From contig JARVKI010000006.1 of NCBI GenBank assembly GCA_036674765.1, forward strand, positions 682,001-746,000: DNA of 64,000 bases, given 5' to 3'. The translations under genes were made by a program, and so were the position numbers. The stretch comes from Seiridium cupressi (lineage: Eukaryota > Ascomycota > Sordariomycetes > Amphisphaeriales > Sporocadaceae). Shown here piece by piece: positions 1 to 12,478 of this stretch. How positions within the stretch are numbered: the stretch's first letter is position 1; each line of letters opens with the position of its first letter. The notes under the pieces are model-generated. The model did not search any database, was not told where the DNA came from, and saw only the letters and a list, made by a program, of their open reading frames with translations.

Positions 1-620
1 AGCGACATAGACCCCGCTTACGGTCAGGGGCCCCCTGCGCCACCTGCTCACATCATAGGCGGTGGGAGGAGGAAACCAAACAACCGAGTTACCTATGATC
101 TTGATTTGGTCTGACTCTGTTCGTACGAGTGCAACATCCCCCGGATGAGACTGTCTGCCGGTAGTGGCGAAGAATTCTATCGAGCTCTGACTGCTCCTGA
201 CGACGTTTAATTCCGAGTGTTTTGCACGGGACAGTCTGTAAGGTCCTTTCAGAGCACATGGCTTTGAGGGATTCACGATTGGCTGATCTTGCGGAGACCG
301 ACCCCGGGCTGGGGTGGACCCTTCCGTTAGAGACCCTTGGGTCCATCAGTTCGTTGTTGGGTATGACGGTGGAAGGATGCGCTGCGCTCCAGGCTCTCAG
401 CCTCGCTGCAGCTGTAGTGCCCTGCAAGAGCCTGCCTACATTAGTTGCTGCAACTCTGATTCGGGCCCGTCAGCCAGGGATTTCGCCTCTTCTCAAATTC
501 CCATTTCCTGTCTTATTCCTCTGTCATCTGCTTTTGCTACTTCCTAATGTACTCGGCTTGTGAAATAGAAGCTGTCGCGACCACTGAGACGCTGTATATA
601 CACTCGGGCGCGACGCTGCC
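1..620. other. Left-edge intergenic / upstream region
   Basis: No open frame here reads like a real protein and no intron-exon pattern is visible. The last 60 bases before the next ATG contain a TATATA string (595-600), only about 20 bases from the ATG, so it is more likely leader than a positioned TATA box. I see no RNA gene or repeat. Confidence 0.5.
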
Positions 621-2145
621 ATGGCTAAAACATCAATGCGCCGCTTATTCTTCCACCTGCCGCCACCGACCTTGATAGTAGTACTTTCGACAATTTTTGG
701 GCTGACGGACGGGCACGCTCTGCCGCGACAGACAACGACAATAGAACACCACGAGCTGCATGTCATCGCATGGCCGCCTATACCGACGGAAGCACCCCTC
801 TCACCTTTCGAACTGCTACGGAGGCAAGAGGATAACACAGTATGCGGTTACATTGGGGACTCGCCTGCGACGTGCTCGGCAGGGTCGCATTGCGTACTGG
901 ATCCTGAGCACAAGGTGATGGGATGCTGCCCCAACGGAGGCGCTTGCACAGCGGGAGTATTCACGGGATGTGTGGACTATAACAGTGGGGCACTGACTGA
1001 GGCCAATCCTTATGTCTACACATGTCAAGGATCTGATGTTTGCTACAAGAATGACTTTGGGGGTGGAGTGTATCAATACGGATGTGGTACGGCTTCGGGT
1101 TTGGCGACGAGCGTGCAAGCGTCTTTAAGTGGTGTCGACGCATTGGTACTGACCAGATCTGTGCTCTTGACCGAAACACCAACGACGCTGTCGGAACCAA
1201 CCACGATTAACCCGAGCACGGGAACGAGGAGTTTCTCCAGTCGTTCTACGACGCAGTCTTCCTCGACTAGCTCGACGAGCTCGTCATCTTCCACAGGTAG
1301 TACGTCGAAGTCGTCGACATCATCTCAGACAACCATCACTTCTACAAACACAACGCCTTCTACCGGCCTATCTGAAACGACAAGCTCTCCATCTTCAACC
1401 ACCACTGCGGCTGCACCAGCAGCTACATCAGGCTTCGACCAAACGGGTGCTATTGTGGGAGGCACCATCAGTGGCGCCGCAGTCCTTATTGCGCTCGTGG
1501 CTATTGCTATTTTCTATATTCAAAAACGACGGAACCGACGTTTGGGGCCGGGGCCAACACCACCTGTCGCACCACAGTCGACGGAGTACGCAAGGTAAGT
1601 TATAGTGGATAATTAGAGTACAATTTTATATGGGATAGCCCGCTAACAAGAAAAGCAGTCCCATGAGGTCTCACGGTGCGGGATTCGCTCCCCTGCCGAC
1701 GTGGCATGAGGAAGACGAGCCCCCGACTCCACAACCGCAGTACAACCAGCCACATAGCCGGCAGCCATATAATGGGCCAGGCCAGGCAGGCAATACCTAC
1801 AACCCCTATGGACCTGTGCAGGGGAGTTCGACGCAAATCACAGGCGGTCAAGCTGCAGCACAGCCGACTTTCTATAATTCGGCCCCCATTGCCGGGGCCA
1901 CCATGGCTACGACACCCATTGCAGACGCACACATGAGGACCGGTTCTAACGAGCTCGACGACTTCTCTCATGGCTACACAGCTGCAGTTGGCCAGATCCA
2001 GCACGATGAGGATAGGCAACCTCTTACAGCAATGACGGCGGAAGACCATCATGCAGAGTCTGGCTTCGAAAGCCCAATGAGACCAGGGGATAGACCCTTA
2101 TGGCAACAGAACCGACGACAGAGTCGAAACCTTATGTGGATGTAA
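621..2145 (+). CDS. Secreted-type, cysteine-rich, single-pass membrane protein with Ser/Thr stalk
   Basis: Two exons, 621-1594 and 1659-2145, joined over a 64-nt intron (GTAAGT donor, CTAAC branch, CAG acceptor); the split Ser codon keeps frame, giving about 487 aa. Seen: an N-terminal hydrophobic signal segment (residues ~9-32); a Cys-rich ectodomain (~75-160, about ten Cys including a CC pair); a Ser/Thr-rich stalk (~185-270); a transmembrane helix (~276-296) followed by a basic stop-transfer QKRRNRR; and a Pro/Gln-rich cytoplasmic tail. This architecture is common in fungal wall-stress-sensor-like proteins, but the ectodomain is not a textbook WSC domain and no function is known to me. Role as a surface sensor or adhesin is inference. 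Start chosen at the ATG in a GCCATGG context preceding the signal segment. Confidence 0.8.
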
Positions 2146-2967
2146 TGACGATTCACCCGCAGCATTTTTTGAGCGTTTTGGTGGGATACTTTCTTGCATA
2201 AAATTCTAGCATAAACCAATGTTGGTTATAGGAGTTTTGGTTTTGTCGCCGTTATTTAGCATATGAGCATATCATTAGGTATTACGCCAGTGAACCATTG
2301 GAATGCGTGGCGTTTTGGAGAACTTGGGGCATTAGCCATACGTGTTCGGCCCTTTAGCGGGCGGCTACACCTAATACCATTTATTATCTACGAACTATTT
2401 GTGAATCGTGCGTTGTTGTGGCCTGGCCGTGGTAGGGGAAGAAGTGCTTGTCCCAAGTAGGAACATCATCTCTGAAGGCAGTGCAAGCTACGGGTTCGAC
2501 CACGTCAAAACTCTGTAGCTTGAGGATTTTGAGCAACAGTGTTATACACTACTCAAATAGTCGAGCCCCAGGCAGTCCCGGCCCGTCCTCCTAGAGCCAG
2601 TTGGAGTTTTAGGGGTATGAACGCCACCAGGCGATAGCGTCAGTCGTATGTAGCCATCTCAAGTAGACTCACATAAAGACGGGGGCTAGGTCTCGTCAAA
2701 TGTTTCCCATCACAATGGTACACCTAGTTCGAATACAAATCTGCACCATAGCAGATAGTCGGAGTTAATGGGATCGCTAAGAGTGTGCCTATTTTAGCTT
2801 GGATCTCGTAATCGGAGCTAGGGAAACCTTGTTTGACATTATCACCCCGCCAAAATCTCATTTTCCATTAAAATCCGACGCGCTTGAGAGACGCGTCAAA
2901 CCTTCCGCAGTCATCCCGCCTTTCCAGCCATTACCAATGATCTGAAGAGCAGAACACAACAAACACA
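2146..2967. other. Intergenic: 3' flank plus thymidylate synthase promoter
   Basis: Contains the 3' region of the membrane-protein gene and the promoter of thymidylate synthase. Apart from the MCB-like boxes listed separately, I see no gene, repeat or RNA. A short A-rich leader (AACACAACAAACACA) precedes the downstream ATG. Confidence 0.5.
2877..2896. promoter_or_regulatory. Two MCB-like (ACGCGT) cell-cycle boxes upstream of thymidylate synthase
   Basis: GACGCG at 2877-2882 and a perfect ACGCGT at 2891-2896 lie 70-90 bases before the thymidylate synthase ATG. ACGCGT is the MluI cell-cycle box bound by MBF (Mbp1-Swi6) in yeast, where thymidylate synthase (CDC21) is a classic G1/S target. The sites are seen directly; conservation of the regulation here is inference. 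Confidence 0.55.
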
Positions 2968-4077
<1,110 letters not shown>

Positions 4078-7000
4078 GGCACGTTCTGCCTCACGGTGGT
4101 TCTGGCGTCTGGGGGTGGGATTGAATAGATATCTTTGGCCGACATCATGAACATTAATATCTTATCCTCTGGTCTATTGGGTCGTCACTATACGAGTAGC
4201 ACACGACTGCCCCGGCCCCACAATAGTAGTTACCTTGAATTTAGTAGCATCTGCCAGCTGCATAAGAGTCCTTCGCTTAACTCGTCCGCAGCCTCCTAGC
4301 AGCCATGCCTCTGATCTGACCGGTCGCCAGCTCAGCCGCTCCTGTGCTGCGGAAATTGAAATTGATCCTTCCGATTTGCGATTTATCTGCTGCCGCCTAC
4401 CACTCAGCCCGGCCGCAATCGTTCTGTCCGCCATCATGGGATTCATGATTCTATTCCTGTTCAATTTCGGACGACAGTCCAGATACTACAATTCAAACGG
4501 CTTTCGATTGGAAAAAAAAAAAAAAAAAAAGAAGTTACCTATACTTTCTTCCCGTTGAGAAGCGCTCTTGCAAGATGATTCGAGGATGCCGATCCCCACG
4601 CTAAAAGACACCGCCAGGATCCTGTCACTATCCGTAGTGGGCTGAAGCACCTCGAACAGCGACCTTTCTGAAGATTTGTTGTCCCTATGGACTAGCTTGC
4701 CTGGTGGCTCCCCTCTCAGTTTACGTGAGGTATCTCGCACGACCGACCTCTTTGACATGACGACCGTCGAACTCACAAAGCAGCCCGTCTACATATCTCA
4801 CGATCTGGTTGAAGTTCAACGCACTGAGCCATATACATATTGACGATCAGTATTGACGATGTATTCACCTTTCACCTCTATGGGTCCTTTCAAGGCTGTT
4901 TCGAGCCAAACGCGACATTGACCTTAGGGTAGACCGTGGGTCGCATTGTAACAAGTATGGCGCCCCGCCAGGTGAATCGCCAGGCGAGACTGCTCGGGTA
5001 GACTTTTGGAAGGTGAGCGAGATCGATCAGCCTCTAGGCGGGAAGAAGGCAACCTACCCACCCGTTGAGAGTTAATATGTCTTGGTCAGTTCGCCTTGAT
5101 ATGTTTTCCCCATGTTCTCCAGCACTGCTGTAAGCTCTTCCTTGCACTCCATCTTTTCAATTCAAGGATTTCGCGCACCCTGAATCCCGGTCCAATGGTG
5201 GCTGACGCGAATAAGGTTGGTACAATTTCACATTTGACGCGAAGACTACCGAGGGTGAGAGAGTTTACTGCTTGACGGCCGAGGTCTGTTTGAGGTGGGA
5301 AGACGGGGGGAAAGAATAAGCATTATCCACCGGGCCCTTGGGAGTGACTATAATTGGCTAAGATGAACAAAAAGAGACTAACAATGCAGGGAAAAAAGTT
5401 AAAAATGGTTGCCTCGTTTGTCAGAGGTGAAAACAAATAAAAATCCTACCATTTTTAAACAGAATAATTATGCCACGCAGACAAGTACGAAGGGTCGTGA
5501 AAGAAGTATAACATTAGCACTGGTATAATGGTTACACGGCTCCTTTAATAACTTCAGTAAACTAGTGCGTAAGAGACGTATGCTTATATTAGTGACATAT
5601 ATGTTAATGATTATAGACCATCCATCTATATCCTGTTTCATGTGCCACTTCAGCCTGCTTTGCACGCACGCAGTGCTAAGCCGTATTGCCCCAAATCTCA
5701 GATATAACCAGCTGCTTGAACGACAAGACCTCAAGTTTTACAATATTAGCTCTATTTATCTGCAATTTAGTATAATTTCTTTCCCATAAGATATCATTTC
5801 GTTAAATTACCTAATTAGTAATACTAGTCCATTTCCTCTAACAGTTTCCCGCTGGCTACTATGTAGTTTGCTTCCGCTGTTATATTATCGCACGTCTCGT
5901 TACTTTAGGTAAAAAGGGGGATTCTACGTAATTACAATGTTAATGAGATAATAAGTCCATGTTTGAAGTTTCGCTCTGTATATAGCCATAGTTGATCTCA
6001 GAGGCCTGTCGAACTAGTCTCCAACTACAAGGTTACATGTCTGGAAAATAGCCCTATTATGTCCCAGATAAAGAAGTGATCTGCAGGCAGGAAGTGATTG
6101 TTAGTGATTTGATCACCTCAATGCAGCCTTGGATGCGCCGCGCTGAAGGCGATATGTATTGGGAATTCTGTGATACAGATGTGAGGGCCTGAAAATGCCC
6201 GGAGTGCATGATCACAGTAATCGATGGCAAAACTAGATCAGGAAAAGTCTGGCCTTAGCTGAGAATTTTGAACAAACACAAATCCTGTTATAGGCCGTGC
6301 TGGCTGTACTGGATCTAATCCGCAATGTCAACCCTGGTTTCATAGCCATGTTGAGAGCAGACACGCGTTAATTGAGACCTGGGATCCTTTACGTCAAGAC
6401 CAACACATCTACAATTAACTTGAATAACTCCCGTGCGCATTGAGCAAAGTACAAAACATTTTGAGTAGGTACATATAAGTAAGGACAAGCACCAATTCAC
6501 GCAAATCAAATCTACATAAAGCACTGACACGCTGGACCCCTGCACACATACCATGGTGTTCAGGCCAAATCGGTCACTCTTTTTTAATCGCAAAGTAGGG
6601 GGGTCAGCTGGAGACGTTTACGATATTGGGTTGACAGCTGAACTATATGATAAATGAAATACGCTGAGTACCTAAGGAGCATATCTGCCACGGCTATAAA
6701 AAATGACTGTTGTAGCACAAGTAAGAGTTAGACTACGTATATCAGCCACTACAATACTAGAAACATTATATCGGCTACACAAGCCATGCTAAACCACGTA
6801 CGGTCGGTCCATCCTGGTTGAAAATACTGTTTAAGCAACATACATACCTAGCTGGGTTTGAGTAAATATTAGGGCACTTAAGACAATACTACATGGCCGG
6901 GCATGCTCAAGGGGCTTCGCAAATTATTCGGACTCTTCAGTAAAGAGTGCCCAAAGAGCGGCAAGCTGCATAGACTAAGGTAGTGTAGATTTGCAGAATG

Positions 7001-7622
7001 CATGACCTTGTAGATCACGACCGCCGATATCCCATACGACTGAATAATAAGCCCCCGTCGCAGATGTGCCAGCCAGCATGACTTTCAGGAAAGCTCCTGA
7101 TTTGCGTTGTGCTCGAAGGCTGCGGACTTGGTTCCAGCAACATCAGCAGGTTTGTCGGAGCATTGTGCAGTCGAGCGAGTGAGTTTATGCACTTGGGCAG
7201 CTGACATGCACGACGGCGGAGAGCAGTTTTTGAAACGCAAATGCAATGCAAAGGAAGAAAGCAGGCAGAGGGATCGGCGCACGGATTGCAGGGCAGCCCG
7301 AGCCAATAGTAGCTCGCTGGCAAGCGGGGCACGGTGGCAGAACCTGGGGCGCTAGTGGGCGGCAAGCTGGGGCTTAATGCTCAATCAGAAGTTGCTGGCC
7401 CGAAATCCCGCTCTCTTCATAATTTCCTCTTCCTTTACAAGCAAAACCCATCACGCTCCGCCCTGCCAAAGCCCCGACAACGCGATTGTCGGTACTCGCC
7501 AGTCCACTAGCCCATCCCAATTGCATCGTCGACCCATCGACAATTCATTCATCGTGGCTGACGAATCGGATATAGCGCATGCCGCTATCAACTCACTGCG
7601 AGTGATTGATCCCGACCTGACC
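4078..7622. other. Gene-free region with AT-rich core and an A-tract
   Basis: No convincing coding sequence. A pure A run of about 18 lies at 4511-4530. From about 5340 to 7000 the composition becomes strongly AT-rich, with many TA-rich words and stops in all frames, unlike the flanking genes. That is the usual look of repeat remnants mutated by RIP in ascomycetes, but I could not recognise a transposon protein, LTR or terminal repeat. The last ~250 bases are open in the frame of the next gene but read like translated leader. Confidence 0.5.
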
Positions 7623-8726
7623 ATGTCGTCCGTCGACGTGACCACGGCCGATCTCACCGCCGAGGACATCAGCCCCGACGACACCACCGCCTCCACACCC
7701 AAGGAGCGCCATTCCCTCACCCTGGACCAGCGGCGCGCCCTTCGTCGCTGGGCTCATGCGCAAACCACGCGCCCGAGCCACAAGGCCTGCATTGAGTGGT
7801 TCTTCAGCCAGTACGGCCAGAACATCTCGCAGTCCACCATCTCGCATTCGCTGTCGCCCAAGTATGCCCGGCTTGACAACGACAACCAGTTCAGCGGCTC
7901 GCGCCTCCGCTTCGGCAATTGGCCTGATGTCGAGAAGCTAGTGCTGCTGTGGCATCAACAGGTTGTTGCATCTGGTCGCAACCCTTCTAATGAGGAGCTC
8001 GCCGACAAGGCAAAGTCCATCTTCACCCAGCTGCCCCGCTACAAAGGCGAGGCTCCTCCCGAGTTCTCTCCGGGCTGGATTCACAGGTTCAAGAAGCGCT
8101 ACGGCCTGCTGATCAGACGTCAGCGCCGCCATGGGAATGCTCCCAACCCTGCCGATGACATCCCTTACCTTGTTGATGCCGTGCCTCGCTTCATGACCAT
8201 CAGCCAGGAGACTAGCCCGGCCGCTATCCGGGATGCCGTACTGCGTGTTGTAGGTGTTGAGGCTACTCTGGGCATCTGTGCTAGAGTACGCGATGAGATC
8301 ATTCGCCGCATCGAAAACCCTGGACAGCCCCATCCGCCTCTGGCCGGCCAGCCCAGCGAACCCGACGCCTATGTTGACGATGATCCAGAGATTGTCCTGC
8401 AGAATGCACTGCGCGCCCTGCAGCAAGAGGAAGCCGATGCCGAGGCAGAGGCTGCCGCTGTCAGAGATGAGCGCGAGCGACAGGATCAAGGACTACCTCC
8501 TCTCCCAGGCCTTCAAACCCCTCAGCAGGCACCCGCTCAGCCCGCGCGATCAAATGCCAGGTTCACCCCTGCCACGATCGAAGAATTGACCTTGACACCC
8601 ATATCTAGTGGAGGGCCCATTGCTCAGAATGACCGTCCACTGCGATGCCCGTTCTGCGTGAACCAGCGTATGCTAAGGACTATCAAGGAAGCTGTAGAGC
8701 ACATGAGCACCCATGTGGTTGTTTAA
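7623..8726 (+). CDS. CENP-B/ABP1-like DNA-binding protein (transposase-derived helix-turn-helix protein)
   Basis: Single exon, 367 aa from the ATG at 7623. The frame is open from 7377, but the extra 82 residues are low-complexity and unlike the family, so 7623 is preferred. Residues ~20-75 form the N-terminal helix-turn-helix seen in fission-yeast Abp1/Cbh (LTLDQRRALRRWA, QSTISHSLSPKY). Residues ~95-165 form a Tc5/CENP-B-type DNA-binding domain (VLLWHQQV, FSPGWIHRFKKRYGL). No DDE nuclease domain follows. Instead there is a coiled, Ala/Glu/Gln-rich segment and a C-terminal zinc-finger-like CPFCVNQRMLRTIKEAVEHMSTH (C-x2-C...H-x3-H). Family knowledge: such proteins bind centromeric or repeat DNA or act as domesticated transposases. 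Function in this fungus is not established. Confidence 0.82.
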   Translation: MSSVDVTTADLTAEDISPDDTTASTPKERHSLTLDQRRALRRWAHAQTTRPSHKACIEWFFSQYGQNISQSTISHSLSPKYARLDNDNQFSGSRLRFGNWPDVEKLVLLWHQQVVASGRNPSNEELADKAKSIFTQLPRYKGEAPPEFSPGWIHRFKKRYGLLIRRQRRHGNAPNPADDIPYLVDAVPRFMTISQETSPAAIRDAVLRVVGVEATLGICARVRDEIIRRIENPGQPHPPLAGQPSEPDAYVDDDPEIVLQNALRALQQEEADAEAEAAAVRDERERQDQGLPPLPGLQTPQQAPAQPARSNARFTPATIEELTLTPISSGGPIAQNDRPLRCPFCVNQRMLRTIKEAVEHMSTHVVV

Positions 8727-10507
8727 GTTTCGTGGAGGGCATCCAGAAATGAGGCCTTCTCACCTCAACGCACGCACCAATGAACACACACTGATTTTCT
8801 TTGGCGTCGTCATGGTCTTCTGGCCTATGACATTTAATACCTGGGACGTGTTTTGTGTACTTGTTGTCACGACATGTCTGTCTGGGAAGCACATGGTAGG
8901 AGGCGTTCCTGGTGGGACTAAGTTATGATCAGGTCAAGAGGGAATGGACAAATTATATGCATGAAGATGCGGGATCAGGCCGCTTGTTAATTCACTGCGA
9001 AGCGCATATCATCAAGACAAATTTGCACTCCTTTATTATGAGAGCCATCATGTGCCATAATCGATTTCAAAACACATCCTCCGTTGTCAACACTGATGGG
9101 CTCACTACTATGTACTTTTGATCCCGTCAAGTTCCTCACTGTTGATCATGCCAGGTGTTATTTAGTCAACCCCTAACCAGATGTGTCGCGATCAGGCATC
9201 TCTACAACAACATATCATATATACCTGTTGTGTGCTGTGCCAAAGTCTCAAAGGGTATTATAATCACTCACGGTATGATTCGTAGGATAATTTCCTTTGC
9301 AACAAGTACGCCCATTCCACTCAATCGTCGAACAGTCTATGCACACAAGATACGACATTTCAGCTTGTCACCTGAGCAAAATCTAGACGGTTTGGTCAAA
9401 GTCTAAAACTGACCTCGATTCTCGCCGTATCCCGCGGTCAAACATTGCTTGGTAGAACTATATATCCACTGAGTGTTGATTCGATTTGGGTTATATTGCG
9501 ATAGAACCAAAGTAGAACTGTTTCACTGGCTGGCCCCTGGTCGAAGACAACATTATAATAGCTATTATGATTTATCTTGCGCGCTCTATGCTTTCAATAG
9601 TTACTCACATAGAGCAAGATTGCCGAGTAGAGCTAAGGGTATTTACATGTTGGGACACTAAGTCATGATTTAGAGAGAGGAGGCTGAGGGGACATACAAC
9701 CCCATGTAAACCATGGCATACAGATAATCGATAAGCAGGCACCGGCCAGCTGAATCGGGGCGAGAATTTAGCATCAGTCATCTATACATTCATTGCTCTC
9801 TTGCATGCGCGGCTGTTAAGAACGCCCCATCCCCGACTGCACTGGCATCTGCCTGAAATGCTACCAATGCCATTCCATATCTCATTTCGTCGCCCACTTC
9901 TCCATGCCCCTTGCGGAGCCCAACACTTCCAAAATTGAGCCCCAAAAAGGCTAGAGTTCAATGGCAAACACCATGCCCACGAACCTGCAGCGTACGACTC
10001 ATCATCCTATGCCTTTTCACCTCCTAGCCCCAAATCAGAATAGTCCCAAGAAGAGTTGAATATGAACAAAAAGGGAGAAGCCTGAACGAAGAAACCTTTC
10101 GAAAAGTCGAAAGGTATTCACCATACCGCACCCAAAACCAAAAGATATTTCCGTATAGAAGAAAACAAAAGAACCCCGCCGCCCGCCAGAATCCTGCTTG
10201 GTGCTGATGCTCAACATGATGATGGACGAGTGAATTCGGCGTTGGTCTTGAATATCGTGTGCGTATTCAAGTGAATATGGCTACACCAGACACAACGCTT
10301 AGCTACTAAAAAGAGTTTGCATGAGAGCCAGCGTGTTCGCTAGATGCAGGGGATATATGGATGTCCATGAAACAAGCAAAGGGGATGTCAAGTATGCTTT
10401 TCAAACGACCAGCTAATGGACCATTGCCTCCGAGTATGCATATGAAAAGTTCAAAGGGTATAAATATGAACAGTTTCGAAAGTCAGTGAACGGCAAAATC
10501 TTGCCTC
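8727..10507. other. Intergenic between the CENP-B-like gene and BEM1 3' end
   Basis: Both neighbouring genes end into or near this interval (plus-strand gene ends at 8726, minus-strand gene ends at 10508), so it holds two 3' flanks. Composition is mildly AT-rich. I see no credible coding region, tRNA or tandem repeat. Confidence 0.5.
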
Positions 10508-12478
10508 TCATGATTGCTCAACAAAGATAACGAGCTTTTCATTGTGGTCCAAGGCATAGTTGAGGTCGTTATCGCTCATTAACCCTAGCTTGTCTCCACT
10601 GGCTTCATCCCGGTAGAAGAGCTGTAGCTCTCCTCCCACCTTGACGCGTTCTCGAATCCTGTCGTGTAATTGCGGGAAGTTGGTGTCGGAGGGAACCCGA
10701 ATGACAAATGTGTCACCATTAAAGAAGAGTTTAACCTTGAAAGCAGGCACCTGCTGCTGCATACCAGGGGACAAGGAGGTCTGCGATGGTTGAGACAGGG
10801 AAGAAGTCTGACGCGTCACTTGTGGTTGTCCGTTTTGCATTTGTCGAGGAGCGGCTGAAGAGCCACCGTAAACATTGCCGTCCAGGTTGGTTCGTGACGA
10901 CTGCCGCGAAGCACCCTCCCTTGGGGAATCAGTCGAAGACTGTCCAGAACCTCCTGACAACCGGTATTCGCCACCTTCGTTCATATCAATCTCGTAATCG
11001 CCTTCCCTTGGCGCGAAGAACTGCTTCACAAGGTTGCACTGTGAAATATAATCAGGCTGTCCCAGGAGGTTCTTGACATATGCGTCTAGGTTATGTAATC
11101 GACCCTCAGTGATCGCATCCGTTACGTAGTTGACAGGACCAGGCATATAAGGCAGCGTGCGCTTTTGGGTGTTTGTGTTGCCAGCTTCAGCGGGGAATTC
11201 TGTGAGGAGAGCAATTTGGAAGTCATAGAAGTCTTCGTAGTAGCGAGAGAGCTCCCAATGCCGACCATCTTCGAGCTGAGCTTCGATGACGAACCAGTAT
11301 TTTTCCTCTGCAAAACAGTACCGTGGTATCCGCGCAGATAGCGGGGCCAACAGAGGATTGGCAGGTTTGGCGCCGTATGGGTTTTGCTGGGTATTGCGCT
11401 GTTGCTGCTGGGGCGATTGGGCAGCGCTTTGTGGCGATTGCTGAATTGTCTGTTAGATATGATTTCCCACGAGCCCAAAAGGTTCTGACACTTACTTGTT
11501 CGCTTCCGCGTCTGCCTCCCTGCTGTATACTCATGCGCTCCATACCCTGCTCGATACCTTGCTGACCGGGTGCACCGCCAACCTCGAACTTGCCAAGAGT
11601 GATGCTGCTGTTCTTGTACTCGGCGGCCATCTTTTTCCACTCTTCCACACGAGGCACACCGGCTCTCTTAACCGCATCATGGGGATTCTGCACCGCGGTG
11701 TCGGTGCCCATGTCCCGAATCTCAATGAAAGAGACGGGAATAAGCCCAGGGCCACCGAGTCTCCCAATGGGCTTGGCTACAAACCACTCTGGGTTGGATT
11801 GAGCAATTACTATGATAGCCTCGCCAGCCTTGGCTTCAAGCTCATCCGCTCTTTCGGCTTGGAAATCATACATCACAATGCCGTAGACCATAGCGCCCGT
11901 CGGCTTCCCGGATTTTGAGCTGCGTTGGCTGGCAGCTGGGGTAGAGGGCGTTGCTTCAGCATATCCGGAGTCATGATCGAGATTCTTGGACTCGGGCCGT
12001 CCGGAATCTGACTGAGCGCTGTCCCTTTCCGTGCGACCCAGCGCCTGAAAAAAAGCAACGGGTACAAGACCACGGGCGTCTGGCAAAGCCGGGTTGCAAG
12101 CCTCATACCAGTCATTGTCATTCTCGCGGCCAATTACATGGAAGAAATCTCCCCGAGAGAAGCTTAATTCTTGTGACGATTGTGCCTCGTAGTCGTAAAG
12201 AGCCCGAATGACCTGTGTATCTCGGTTCAGCATTTGGAAAGTGGGGGTCGTATGTCAGCAGGAGACGAGGAGAGTGGCGAACCTTCTTTGGGGGCACAAT
12301 AGCAACGGCAGCTTTGGGCGCGATAGAGACCTGAGATCCCTTATCCTTTTCGCCTTTGATGGATCTTCTGAGGGCCTTTCTCCAAACGTTAGCTATCTTG
12401 GTGTCTAGAGAAATGGTCGAATTGCGCGTGGAATCTGCATCTGGGTAATACATGTTTGGGGGAAGAGGAGCCTTTCAT
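10508..12478 (-). CDS. BEM1: Bem1-like polarity scaffold (SH3-SH3-PX-PB1)
   Basis: Scaffold that links Cdc42, its exchange factor Cdc24 and PAK kinases at sites of polarised growth. Domains in order: basic ALRRSIKG start; SH3-1 (~41-98, VIRALYDYEAQ, ARGLVPVAFF); SH3-2 (~148-210, GIVMYDFQAE, GLIPVSFIEI); PX (~315-430, RIPRYCFAEEKYWFVIEA, RTLPYMPGP); C-terminal PB1 (~513-589, KVKLFFNGDTFVIRVP, SDNDLNYAL). Exons on the minus strand: 12375-12283, 12212-11496 and 11440-10508, with introns of 70 and 55 nt that restore KK|VIRALYDY and SEQ|QSPQ. The first exon is uncertain. An ATG at 12478 with a 76-nt intron (donor 12451, acceptor 12376) gives MKGSSSPKH-ALRRS and about 589 aa; an unspliced start at 12453 is the alternative. 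Confidence 0.93.

Noticed and set aside
7377..7622. Upstream in-frame ATG extending the CENP-B-like protein by 82 residues
   Set aside because: The extension is low-complexity and lacks similarity to the family start; the ATG at 7623 directly precedes the Ser/Thr/Asp-rich lead-in to the HTH domain.
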